Positions 1 to 7,254 of a DNA stretch of 64,000 nucleotides are shown here, one piece after another. The notes under the pieces are model-generated. The model saw nothing but the letters and a program-made list of their open reading frames with translations. It had not been told where the DNA came from and did not search any database. The DNA comes from Streptomyces cinerochromogenes. Lineage in GTDB: Bacteria; Actinomycetota; Actinomycetes; Streptomycetales; Streptomycetaceae. The position numbers and the translations under genes are program-made. The stretch is taken from NCBI RefSeq assembly GCF_014648635.1, contig NZ_BMRM01000011.1:1-64000 (forward strand). The letters run 5' to 3'. The first letter of the stretch is position 1, and every line of letters begins with the position of its first letter.

Positions 1-671
1 AGATCAAGTGGGTGACCTCCGACGACTGCAAGACCCCGGCCGGTGCCCAGGCCCAGCTCGCGGACGTGGACGGCATCTGCATCCCCGGCGGGTTCGGCGA
101 CCGCGGCGTGCTGGGCAAGGTCGGCGCGATCCGCTACGCCCGGGAGAACAGGATCCCGCTGCTGGGGCTCTGCCTGGGCCTGCAGTGCATCGTGATCGAG
201 GCCGCCCGGAACCTGGCGGACATCCCGGACGCGAACTCCACCGAGTTCGACCCGGGCACCGCCCACCCGGTGATCTCCACCATGGCCGAGCAGCTGGACA
301 TCGTGGCCGGCGAGGGCGACATGGGCGGGACGATGCGCCTGGGCATGTACCCGGCCAAGCTCGCCGAGGGCTCCATCGTCCGCGAGGTCTACGACGGCAA
401 GGAGTACGTCGAGGAACGCCACCGGCACCGCTACGAGGTCAACAACGCCTACCGCGCGGAACTGGAGAAGAAGGCCGGCATCGTCTTCTCCGGCACCTCC
501 CCCGACGGCACCTTGATCGAGTACCTCGAATACCCGCGGGACCTCCACCCCTACCTGGTCGGCACCCAGGCGCACCCGGAGCTGCGCTCCCGGCCGACCC
601 GCCCGAACCCGCTCTTCGCCGGGCTGGTCCGCGCCGCCCTGGCCCGCGCCGCGGCCGGCCGGACCCGCTGA
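1..671 (+). CDS. pyrG: CTP synthase, C-terminal glutaminase part (cut by window edge)
   Basis: This is the 3' end of CTP synthase, which aminates UTP to CTP using ammonia released from glutamine. Only the class I glutamine amidotransferase half is present. Visible motifs are GGFGDRG, the nucleophile elbow LCLGLQ with the catalytic Cys, HRHRYEVNN, and the terminal AHPE that supplies the catalytic His and Glu. The reading frame is open from base 3, so the synthetase domain lies upstream of the window. The gene ends at a TGA followed by a strong hairpin shared with the convergent gene. Identification is very secure; only the start is missing. Confidence 0.95.
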   Translation, partial: IKWVTSDDCKTPAGAQAQLADVDGICIPGGFGDRGVLGKVGAIRYARENRIPLLGLCLGLQCIVIEAARNLADIPDANSTEFDPGTAHPVISTMAEQLDIVAGEGDMGGTMRLGMYPAKLAEGSIVREVYDGKEYVEERHRHRYEVNNAYRAELEKKAGIVFSGTSPDGTLIEYLEYPRDLHPYLVGTQAHPELRSRPTRPNPLFAGLVRAALARAAAGRTR

Positions 672-696
672 CCGTCACCGACCGGCGCGCCGCATG

Positions 697-760
697 CCGG
701 ACGGCCCGCCCGGAGCCCTCCCCCACAGCGGGGCGGAAGGTGCTCCGGACGGGCCGCCGG
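697..760. terminator. Bidirectional hairpin terminator between convergent genes
   Basis: A long inverted repeat (left arm 697-716, right arm 742-760, one mismatch plus a G-U pair) lies between the stop of CTP synthase and the stop of the convergent peptidoglycan-binding gene. It has no U-tract, as is common for high-GC actinomycetes. Its position suits termination from both sides. Confidence 0.65.
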
Positions 761-769
761 GCCGCCGCC

Positions 770-1225
770 TCAGTGGGCGTTGGCGAACCGCTTGAACGCG
801 GCCTTCGTCCCGGCGCCGGCGATCCCGTCGATGGCACCGCGGTAGCCGTAGCTGTCCTTCAGGAGACGCTGGAGCCCCTTGATCGTGCCCTTGCCGACGA
901 CGCCGTCGATCGGGCCGGTGTAGCCCCAGTACTTCTTCAGGCAGCGCTGGAAGGCCTTCCAGCTGTTGGTGCCGAGCTTGCCGTCGATGGATCCCCGGTA
1001 GTTCCAGTACGTCTTCAGCCAGCGCTGGACCTTCTTCGCCTGGGTGGCGTTCAGGCCCAGGTTGTTCACCGCCTGCGGGGTGACGGCCTCGCTGACCGCC
1101 GCCGGCTGGGCCGCCGCGGGCGCGGGCGCGGCGAAGCTGGTGCCCGCGGCCGCGAGGCTGCCCGCGGCCAGCGCCACGGTGGTCGCGGCTGCGAGCAGGG
1201 TCCTGCTGAAGATGTTGGTCCGCAT
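770..1225 (-). CDS. Secreted peptidoglycan-binding-like repeat protein
   Basis: A 151-residue exported protein. Residues 1-33 form a Sec signal peptide with an Ala-rich core and a likely cleavage after SFA-A. The mature part carries three copies of a roughly 30-residue unit at about residues 66-150, with the recurring pattern Y-x-G-x-IDG-x(2)-G-x(2)-T-x(2)-A-x-QR. This matches the peptidoglycan-binding domain 1 fold seen in cell-wall hydrolases, but no catalytic domain is attached. It probably decorates or targets the cell wall. The start is supported by the signal peptide. It is transcribed alone and converges on CTP synthase. Confidence 0.8.
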   Translation of the reverse strand: MRTNIFSRTLLAAATTVALAAGSLAAAGTSFAAPAPAAAQPAAVSEAVTPQAVNNLGLNATQAKKVQRWLKTYWNYRGSIDGKLGTNSWKAFQRCLKKYWGYTGPIDGVVGKGTIKGLQRLLKDSYGYRGAIDGIAGAGTKAAFKRFANAH

Positions 1226-1272
1226 GTCTTTCCCCCTGGTTGACGAGTGCCTGTCGGCACGCCATACAAGCT

Positions 1273-1293
1273 ACGTGCCGGGGCACGGCACGT
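1273..1293. promoter_or_regulatory. Inverted repeat upstream of the wall-binding gene
   Basis: Perfect 7-bp arms (ACGTGCC and GGCACGT) are separated by 7 nt and contain a nested GTGCC-GG-GGCAC palindrome. The element lies about 48 nt upstream of the start codon of the gene on the minus strand, where an operator would be expected. No regulator is adjacent, so its role is inference. Confidence 0.35.
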
Positions 1294-1401
1294 CGCCAAC
1301 CCGGGAGTTGATGCCCGGCTCCACCGGCCGCGGTAGCTCCGGGCCGGTGTACAACCTCCGCGGTAGGTCCAAGGGGGGCGCGCGCCGATCGCCGTGCGCC
1401 G

Positions 1402-2004
1402 TCAGCCCCTGCCTCCGCTGAGGTTCCCCCACCGGGGCCCGATCTGCTTCCACTCCTCGTCCCACTCGGCCATGCGCCGCCGGATGAGCCGGCCGCGGAC
1501 CAGCCATCCCGCGCCCCAGACCAGCGCGCCGGCCGCCGGGGCGACGAGGACGCCGGTGAGCGCCGACTGGAGGCCGGCCGCCGCACCGGTGACGGGGGCG
1601 GGCACGACGCGGTCCGTCTGGTTCGTCCATACCGTGAGGTGGGTTCCGGCGGGGGCGCCGGGGTAGACCTTCGCCCGGTCGGTGTGGACCGAGCCGTCCG
1701 AGCCCGTCCAGCGCACGGCCGCCCACACCCGCCCGTCGTCGTAGCCCGTGCCCGCGGCCGGGGTCCGCGCCGCGTCGTCGGTGAGCACGGCGGACACGGG
1801 GTGCAGCCGGGCCTGCCGCGCCGTGAACGCCGCGTCGGAGGTCCGGGCCGCCACCATGCCCGCGAACACCCCGGCGACCAGGGCCAGCACCCAGCCGGCG
1901 AGGACGATCCAGGCCTCGACGACATCGCTGTGCCGCCGGAGCGGGTTGCGCCGCCATCGCCACAGCCGCACCCGGGTGACCGTCATGGGGGGTGTCCGTG
2001 TCAT
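1402..2004 (-). CDS. Rv1733c-like two-TM membrane protein
   Basis: A 200-residue membrane protein. An N-terminal Arg-rich cytoplasmic segment with the pattern RLWRWRRNPLRR precedes TM1 (about residues 30-53). An exported loop of about 75 residues with PGAPAGTH and VWTN motifs follows, then TM2 (about 135-160) and a short charged tail. This architecture is typical of the actinobacterial family named after Mycobacterium Rv1733c, whose function is unknown. ATG at 2004 is preferred over a GTG 21 nt upstream because GAGGAGG sits 8 nt before it. It is probably monocistronic. Confidence 0.7.
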   Translation of the reverse strand: MTRTPPMTVTRVRLWRWRRNPLRRHSDVVEAWIVLAGWVLALVAGVFAGMVAARTSDAAFTARQARLHPVSAVLTDDAARTPAAGTGYDDGRVWAAVRWTGSDGSVHTDRAKVYPGAPAGTHLTVWTNQTDRVVPAPVTGAAAGLQSALTGVLVAPAAGALVWGAGWLVRGRLIRRRMAEWDEEWKQIGPRWGNLSGGRG

Positions 2005-2157
2005 CGTCACCGCCTCCTCTCGCACACCGGCGGCCCGAAGCCGGGGCGGCCCCCGCGGCCTCCCGGACCCGGGACGCCCGCGCGAGGGTCATGACACCAT
2101 CCTGCACCTCTGCGCGCCGGACGTCCGCTGCCGGGCGTGGCCGTTGTCCGGAAGGTC

Positions 2158-2967
2158 CTAGGACGGCGTGAGCGGGAGGTCGTCGGTGTAGGCGTTCACC
2201 GGCGGGGCGACCGGCCGGGCGTCCCGGACGTCGAGGGCCGCCTCCGCTGTCCTGGTGCCGAGGGTGCCGCGCGGGTGCCAGGTGCCGGTCACCGCCAGCC
2301 AGGTGTCGGCGGGCGGTGCCTCGGAGCCGTAGACCCGCACCTTGACCGTCTGCGAGTCCGCCGCGCAGCAGGAGAAGATGATGCGGGTCAGGTACCAGCC
2401 GCCGTCCTCGCCGGCCGGGGTGACGAAGCCCGTCAGCCGGACGGCGCGGTTCTTGATGGCCCGGCCGCGGTCCTGCTGGACCCGCTTGGTGAAGTCGGTC
2501 AGGGTCAGCGGCAGGGGTGAGGTCGCGGGCAGCGGCGCGAAACCCTTCTGCACGGCGACGGGCTTGTCGTTCGAACGGGCGGCGGTGTAGGCGCCGAGCG
2601 CCGGCGGGGCGTGCAGGAGCAGGCTGAGCGCGGGGAGGAACAGCAGCCAGGCGATGCGCGGGGCGCCGGAGTGGTCGTGGCCGTGCGCGTCCCGGACTTG
2701 GTCGTGGCCGTGCGCGTCTCCGACGTGGTCGTGGCCGTGCGCGTCTCCGACGTGGTCGTGGCCGTGCGCGTCTTCGGGGTCCTCCGGGGCAGGGCGACGG
2801 GTGACCGCCGCCGCCAGGCCGAGGAGCAGCAGGACCACCCCGGAGGCGATCAGCAGGGGACGCAGTCCGGCCTTGACGTAGCGCAGGTAGATGTCGGTGA
2901 AGAGGGCCGTGTGCAGCAGGCCGGCGCCGGTCAGGGCCAGCAGCAGGGTCTGGACGGGGCGTTTCAC
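2158..2967 (-). CDS. TIGR03943/DUF1980 (YcgQ-like) membrane protein with His-rich repeats
   Basis: A 269-residue protein with two N-terminal membrane segments (about residues 3-22 and 35-55), a His/Asp-rich linker made of four 9-residue units, a third membrane segment and a C-terminal soluble DUF1980 domain containing FSCCAADSQ. The B. subtilis counterparts YcgQ/YcgR are Zur-linked, so a metal-related transport role is likely. The GTG start at 2967 overlaps the stop of the upstream permease as GTGA, indicating translational coupling. A longer N-terminal reading exists but runs antisense-like through the permease gene and was rejected. I saw no convincing Zur box. Confidence 0.8.
   Translation of the reverse strand: MKRPVQTLLLALTGAGLLHTALFTDIYLRYVKAGLRPLLIASGVVLLLLGLAAAVTRRPAPEDPEDAHGHDHVGDAHGHDHVGDAHGHDQVRDAHGHDHSGAPRIAWLLFLPALSLLLHAPPALGAYTAARSNDKPVAVQKGFAPLPATSPLPLTLTDFTKRVQQDRGRAIKNRAVRLTGFVTPAGEDGGWYLTRIIFSCCAADSQTVKVRVYGSEAPPADTWLAVTGTWHPRGTLGTRTAEAALDVRDARPVAPPVNAYTDDLPLTPS
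2671..2778. repeat. 27-bp tandem repeat encoding His-Asp metal-binding units
   Basis: About four copies of a 27-nt unit encode the 9-residue motif HDHVGDAHG and variants in the gene on the minus strand. The array is in frame, so copy-number change would alter the linker length without breaking the gene. Confidence 0.8.
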
Positions 2968-4004
2968 AGCAGCACGCCTCCGGTCAGGACGCTGACGGCG
3001 ACCGCCACGACGGTGGTCGCCGTGGAGAACCGCCAGGCGAAGGCGCGGCCGAAGGTCCCGGCCTGCAGCGCGATGAGCTTCACGTCGACCATCGGGCCGA
3101 CCACGAGGAACGCGAGCCGCGCGGTCGGCGAGAAGCCGGTGAGGGAGGCCGCGACGAACGCGTCCGCCTCCGAGCAGACGGCGAGCAGCACGGCGAGGCC
3201 GGCCAGGAAGAGCACCGACAGCCAGGGTGAGCCGGAGAAGGTGTCGAGGACGGAGCGCGGGACGGCGATGTTGAAGGTGGCGGCGGCCATGGCGCCGAGC
3301 ACGAGGAAGCCGCCGGCGTGCAGGAAGTCGTGCTGGAAGCCCAGCCGGAACTCGGTCCAGCGGCTGTGGCCGTGCCGGTGGCCGGTGTGCCGGTGGCGCA
3401 GCAGGGGGCGCAGCCACTCCTCCTTGCCGAGCCAGAGCCAGAGCCAGCCCATCAGGGCCGCCGTGGCGAGGGAGGCGACGAGCCGGGCGGCGACCATCGC
3501 GGGGCTGCCGGGGAAGGCGACGGCGGTGGCCGTGAGGACGACGGGGTTGACCGCCGGGGCGGAGAGCAGGAAGGCGAAGGCGGCGGCCGGGGTGACGCCC
3601 CGGCGGATCAGGCTGCTCGCGACGGGGACGGAGGCGCACTCGCAGCCCGGCAGGATCGCACCGGCGGCGCCGGCGACCGGTACGGCGAGGGCCGGCCGCT
3701 TCGGCAGCACCCTGGTGAACAGGTCGGCCGGCACGAACGCGTTGATGGCGCCGGACAGGGCGGTGCCGAGGAGCAGGAACGGCAGCGCCTGGACGGTGAT
3801 GGCCAGGCAGACGGTGTGCCAGGCCTGGACGGCGGGATGGTGCAGCCACGCGGTGCCGGCGAGGAGGAGCACGGCCGTGGCACCGGCCGTGAGCGCGAGG
3901 GCGGCGCCGAGCGGCCGGGGCCGGACACGGCGTACGGGCGGACCGAGGGCCACGGTGGCCGCGCCCTCCGCCACACCCACCAGTTCATCCGTTTTTTCCA
4001 TCAT
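2964..4004 (-). CDS. DUF318-family permease (YcgR-like)
   Basis: A polytopic permease of about 346 residues. It shows the family signature GAAGAILPGCECASVPVA and a second half with AVCSEADAFVAASL and GPMVDVKLIAL; the two conserved Cys-Glu/Ser-Glu segments lie in membrane re-entrant positions. A cytoplasmic His-rich stretch (HRHTGHRHGHSRW) interrupts the middle. It precedes and overlaps the DUF1980 gene by 4 nt, the usual two-gene arrangement of YcgR/YcgQ-type systems. The start is ATG ATG at 4004/4001; a longer reading to 4166 adds low-complexity residues and lacks support. The substrate is unproven; a metal link is inferred from both His-rich segments. Confidence 0.8.
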   Translation of the reverse strand: MMEKTDELVGVAEGAATVALGPPVRRVRPRPLGAALALTAGATAVLLLAGTAWLHHPAVQAWHTVCLAITVQALPFLLLGTALSGAINAFVPADLFTRVLPKRPALAVPVAGAAGAILPGCECASVPVASSLIRRGVTPAAAFAFLLSAPAVNPVVLTATAVAFPGSPAMVAARLVASLATAALMGWLWLWLGKEEWLRPLLRHRHTGHRHGHSRWTEFRLGFQHDFLHAGGFLVLGAMAAATFNIAVPRSVLDTFSGSPWLSVLFLAGLAVLLAVCSEADAFVAASLTGFSPTARLAFLVVGPMVDVKLIALQAGTFGRAFAWRFSTATTVVAVAVSVLTGGVLL

Positions 4005-4283
4005 CGCTCCGGATGTCGGTGTCTGGCCGACGATAGGCGAGGAGGGCGGCCCGGCCGTGCGTACACGCCGCCGCGGGGGCGAGCCGGGCGGCACAATGCA
4101 CCCCATCGGGGCGCGCCGAAGGCTCCCGCACGACGCTTCGGCGACTCCCCGGCCTCGCTCCGGCACCCCCGCCCCCTCACCGCCCCCACCCCTCGGTGGC
4201 TCTTCTCACATTCGGGGCGATTCAGGGACGAAGGTGACCGGTGCCACGTCGCCGGGAGCGCGCGGTGGCTACGTTCGTGACCC

Positions 4284-5099
4284 ATGTCGTTCCACCGCTC
4301 CCGCACCGCGCGGACCAAGTCCGGCGCCCTGCTGGCCTCGGCCGCGGCCCTGTTCTCCGCCGGCCTGCTGCACCCGTCGCCGGCGACGGCCGCCACCGCA
4401 CCCTCCGCACACGCCCCGACGCACGCCACGGCGGCCGTGCTCGACCTGGACGGCACCGGCCGTACCCCGGTGATCCACGGCGAGGACGGGGCGTACGACA
4501 CCGCCAGCATCGTCAAGGTCGACATCCTCGCGGCACTGCTGCTCCAGGCGCAGGACGAGGGGCGGCAGCTCACCGCGGCTGAACGGAAGCGGGCCGAGCC
4601 GATGATCCGGCGCAGCGACAACGCGGCCGCCAACGCCCTGTGGCGGCAGATCGGAGGCGCGTCCGGGCTGGCGGCGGCCAACCAGCGCCTGGGACTGACG
4701 TCGACGACGGGCGGCCCCGGCGCCAAGTGGGGCCTGACCCGGACGACCGCGAGCGACCAGATCCGGCTGCTGCGGGCCGTCTTCGACACGGGCGGCACGG
4801 TGCGCAGGGGCACCGGCGGCCTGGACGCGCACTCCCGCGCCTACCTCCGCACCCTGATGGGTCAGGTCGTGGCGGAACAGCGCTGGGGCGTCTCCGCGGC
4901 CGGCGCCACCGGCTCCCGGCAGGCACTGAAGAACGGCTGGCTGCAGCGCAACACCACGGGTCTCTGGGACGTCAACAGCGTCGGTGAGATCACCGTCAGG
5001 GGCCACCGGTACCTCGTGGCGGTCCTGACGAACGGCAGCGCGTCCATGGGCGACGGTGTGGCCCTGGTGGAGCGGACGGCTCGCGCGGCGGTGGCGTAG
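4284..5099 (+). CDS. Exported serine hydrolase, class A beta-lactamase-like
   Basis: A 271-residue protein with a signal peptide (residues 1 to about 36, ending ATA-A). The penicillin-recognising fold is visible through the SxxK motif SIVK (about residue 76), an SDN triad (RRSDNAAAN) and a KNGW segment in place of the usual KTG. The KTG departure and the lack of an obvious Glu-166 motif argue that it is a cell-wall serine hydrolase of the beta-lactamase superfamily rather than a proven resistance enzyme. It is flanked by opposite or unrelated genes and ends at a hairpin. Confidence 0.8.
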   Translation: MSFHRSRTARTKSGALLASAAALFSAGLLHPSPATAATAPSAHAPTHATAAVLDLDGTGRTPVIHGEDGAYDTASIVKVDILAALLLQAQDEGRQLTAAERKRAEPMIRRSDNAAANALWRQIGGASGLAAANQRLGLTSTTGGPGAKWGLTRTTASDQIRLLRAVFDTGGTVRRGTGGLDAHSRAYLRTLMGQVVAEQRWGVSAAGATGSRQALKNGWLQRNTTGLWDVNSVGEITVRGHRYLVAVLTNGSASMGDGVALVERTARAAVA

Positions 5100-5100
5100 G

Positions 5101-5126
5101 GGAGCCTCCGGCGGAGCGGCGGCTCC
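5101..5126 (+). terminator. Likely terminator after the serine hydrolase
   Basis: GGAGCC and GGCTCC arms, extended by CCG/CGG across a one-base bulge, lie directly after the stop codon. There is no U-tract. Confidence 0.5.
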
Positions 5127-5275
5127 TTGGGCGCCCCACACCGTTTCCCCGCCCCTGTGACGCGCCTGTGACAGTTGGCGGACAGCCTCATGAAGTCCGG
5201 CGAGCAGTCTGGAGAAACAAGGGCAAATCGCCCTAAACGGACAGCTCCCTCAGCCGTTCCGCCGGAGGAATCACC

Positions 5276-5506
5276 ATGAGCGCCACTCTCGCCCCGTCGC
5301 CCACCGAAGCCCCCGCCCCCGCGCTGGCTCCGCGCGAGCGGGAGACGCTCCGGCACATCGCCGCCGGCCGTACCTACCTGCAGACCGCCCGCCACATGGG
5401 ACTGTCCACCCACACCGTGGACGCCTACCTGCGCCGCATCCGCGCCAAGTTCAACATCACCAACACCGCCGAGCTGACCCGCATGGCCATCGCCCTGGGT
5501 CTGTGA
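5276..5506 (+). CDS. Stand-alone LuxR-type HTH protein
   Basis: A 76-residue protein that is almost entirely a GerE/LuxR C-terminal helix-turn-helix. It contains LAPRERETLRHIAAGRTY, then MGLSTHTVDAYLRRI, which is the recognition helix, and KFNITNTAEL. There is no receiver or ligand domain. An excellent GGAGG ribosome site precedes ATG. The 175-nt leader contains a small AGGGC-AAATC-GCCCT hairpin (5220-5234). It is probably a small DNA-binding regulator acting alone or as partner of a larger LuxR protein. Its target is unknown. Confidence 0.85.
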   Translation: MSATLAPSPTEAPAPALAPRERETLRHIAAGRTYLQTARHMGLSTHTVDAYLRRIRAKFNITNTAELTRMAIALGL

Positions 5507-5582
5507 CCGCCGGGGCTTTTCGGCCGCCGAGGAAGGGGCACGCGGTCGGGGTACGACTTCCGACCCGAGGAGCGGTACCGCG

Positions 5583-5996
5583 ATGGCCGAGTACGAACGT
5601 TCCCGCACGATGCCCGCACAGCCCGAGCAGGTCTTCGACCAGGCGGCCAACACCGCCCAGCTCGACGCCTGGCTCCCGGGCGAACTGCACGTAGACGTCC
5701 AGGACCCGCCCGCCGTGACCGTCCACGAGGACCGGTCCGGCGAGGACATGCCGGCACTGCTGCGAGCGGAGCCCGACCAGATGCGCCTGGAGTGGGGCAC
5801 CCGCGAGCAGGGCAGCTACGCCGGCTGGCTCCAGGTGGCCGGCATCGGCAGCGGAGCCAGCGAGGTGACCGTGCACCTGTCCTTCTTCGACGAGGGCCAC
5901 GACCCGGGCGAGCGAGCGGTGTGCGACGCCCTGGACGGCAGCCTGCGCCGGCTGGAGGAACAGGTGCGGATACGGGTCGACAACCCGGCCGGCTGA
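5583..5996 (+). CDS. SRPBCC-family (START-like) protein
   Basis: A 137-residue protein that opens with the characteristic SRPBCC pattern of an early strand plus PEQVFDQAANTAQLDAWLPG, followed by alternating strands and a long C-terminal helix (about residues 105-132). This helix-grip fold binds hydrophobic ligands or acts as a cyclase-like scaffold. No catalytic residues can be assigned. It ends one base before the ATG of the mannose-6-phosphate isomerase gene, so the two are almost certainly co-transcribed, although no biochemical link is obvious. Confidence 0.75.
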   Translation: MAEYERSRTMPAQPEQVFDQAANTAQLDAWLPGELHVDVQDPPAVTVHEDRSGEDMPALLRAEPDQMRLEWGTREQGSYAGWLQVAGIGSGASEVTVHLSFFDEGHDPGERAVCDALDGSLRRLEEQVRIRVDNPAG

Positions 5997-5997
5997 C

Positions 5998-7200
5998 ATG
6001 GCGCACCCGGCGGACTGGTACCCGCTGCGCCTGAGCACCCCCGTCAAACAGCACGTCTTCGGCGGCCGGACCCTGGCCGACCGGCTGGGCCGGACGGGAC
6101 TGCCCGACGGCCCGGTCGCCGAGACCTGGGAGGTCAGCGACGTCGACGGGGAGGGCGCCACGGTGACCGAGGGCCCGCTGGCCGGGCGGTCCCTGCGCGA
6201 GCTGCTGGCGCACGACCCCCACGGCCTGCTCGGCGACCACCCACCCGGGCCCCCCGCGCCCCGCTCTTCCCACCCGCCCGGGCCCCGCTCTTCCCACCCG
6301 CCCGGGCCCCGCTCTTCCCACCCGCCCGGGCCCCGCTCTTCCCACCCGCCCGGGCCCCGCTCTTCCCACCCGCCCGGGCCCCGCTTCCCACTGCTCACCA
6401 AGTTCATCGACGGCACGCACGCGCTGCCCGTGCACCTGCACGCCGACGACGCCACCGCCCGGCGCCTGGAGGGCGAGCCGAACGGCAAGACCGAGGCCTG
6501 GCACGTGCTGGACGCCGTACCCGGCGCCACCGCGCTGGTCGGGGTGCGGCCCGGCACCGACCGGAAGCGGCTTCGGCGGGCGCTGCTCGCGCAGGACTTC
6601 GACGCGGTCATGCGCCGGCTGCCGGTCCGCGCCGGGCAGACCGTGTACGTGCCGGGCGGGACCCTGCACAGTTTCGGGCCCGGCACCCTGGTGTACGAGA
6701 TCGAGCAGACGTCCGACATCCAGCAGCACGCCATGCCCTGGCGGATGGAGGACGGCGCGCCGCTGGACGAGCGGGAGCGGGCGGCGAACATCGAACGGCT
6801 GCTGGAGGAGTGGCGGCCGGAGCCCCGGCCGGAGTTCCAGCCGGGGCTGAGCGTCCCCGTCGAGGACTCGGTGGTGCGCACGGTGCTGTGCGCGGGGCCG
6901 TACTTCGCCCTGGAACGCTGGACCGCCGGCCGGTCCGCCCGCATCTCCCGCGCGTTCACCACGGCGCAGGTCCTCAGCAACGCGGGCGCCCCGGTGACCG
7001 TCGCCTGCAACGGCTGGACCGGCCGGCTCGACCGGGCACGGACCCTGCTGCTGCCCGCCGCACTCGGTGAGGTGCGGGTGGCCGGGCCCGCCGATGTCCT
7101 GTTCGGTTACGTCCCGGACCTCGAGGACGACATCCGGGCCCCGCTGACCGCCGCGGGACACGGACCGGCCGTGATCGCCGCCCTCGGCGAGGGCCTCTGA
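5998..7200 (+). CDS. Mannose-6-phosphate isomerase, class I cupin type, with proline-rich insert
   Basis: A 400-residue type I phosphomannose isomerase that interconverts mannose-6-P and fructose-6-P. Zn-ligand motifs are visible: HLHADD, GKTEAWHVL and GTLHSFGPGTLVYEIEQTSD, the last also holding the catalytic region. Between the N-terminal cupin strand (about residue 80) and FPLLTKFIDGTHALPVHLHAD lies an insert of about 45 residues of HPPGPRSS repeats that I do not expect in the family. It is encoded by a perfect 24-bp minisatellite. The insert sits before the metal site, so the enzyme may still fold. The ATG follows the upstream stop by one base. Confidence 0.85.
   Translation: MAHPADWYPLRLSTPVKQHVFGGRTLADRLGRTGLPDGPVAETWEVSDVDGEGATVTEGPLAGRSLRELLAHDPHGLLGDHPPGPPAPRSSHPPGPRSSHPPGPRSSHPPGPRSSHPPGPRSSHPPGPRFPLLTKFIDGTHALPVHLHADDATARRLEGEPNGKTEAWHVLDAVPGATALVGVRPGTDRKRLRRALLAQDFDAVMRRLPVRAGQTVYVPGGTLHSFGPGTLVYEIEQTSDIQQHAMPWRMEDGAPLDERERAANIERLLEEWRPEPRPEFQPGLSVPVEDSVVRTVLCAGPYFALERWTAGRSARISRAFTTAQVLSNAGAPVTVACNGWTGRLDRARTLLLPAALGEVRVAGPADVLFGYVPDLEDDIRAPLTAAGHGPAVIAALGEGL
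6271..6366 (+). repeat. 24-bp coding minisatellite (HPPGPRSS units)
   Basis: Four perfect copies of a 24-nt unit beginning CACCCGCCCGGG occupy 6271-6366. Degenerate half-copies flank them at 6241-6270 and 6367-6390. Each unit adds eight residues in frame. Confidence 0.95.
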
Positions 7201-7254
7201 GCACGGCGCCCAGACGCCGGTCCGGTCCCGGCTCCGCCGCTGTGCGGCCTGCGG

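Noticed and set aside
675..1925. Long minus-strand reading across the wall-binding gene and its neighbour
   Set aside because: It overlaps two genes with clear signal peptide, repeat or membrane features and has no domain itself.
4005..4060. Possible Zur box upstream of the DUF318 permease
   Set aside because: Only a GTCGG-N7-CCGAC inverted repeat was seen, which does not resemble the AT-rich Zur consensus.
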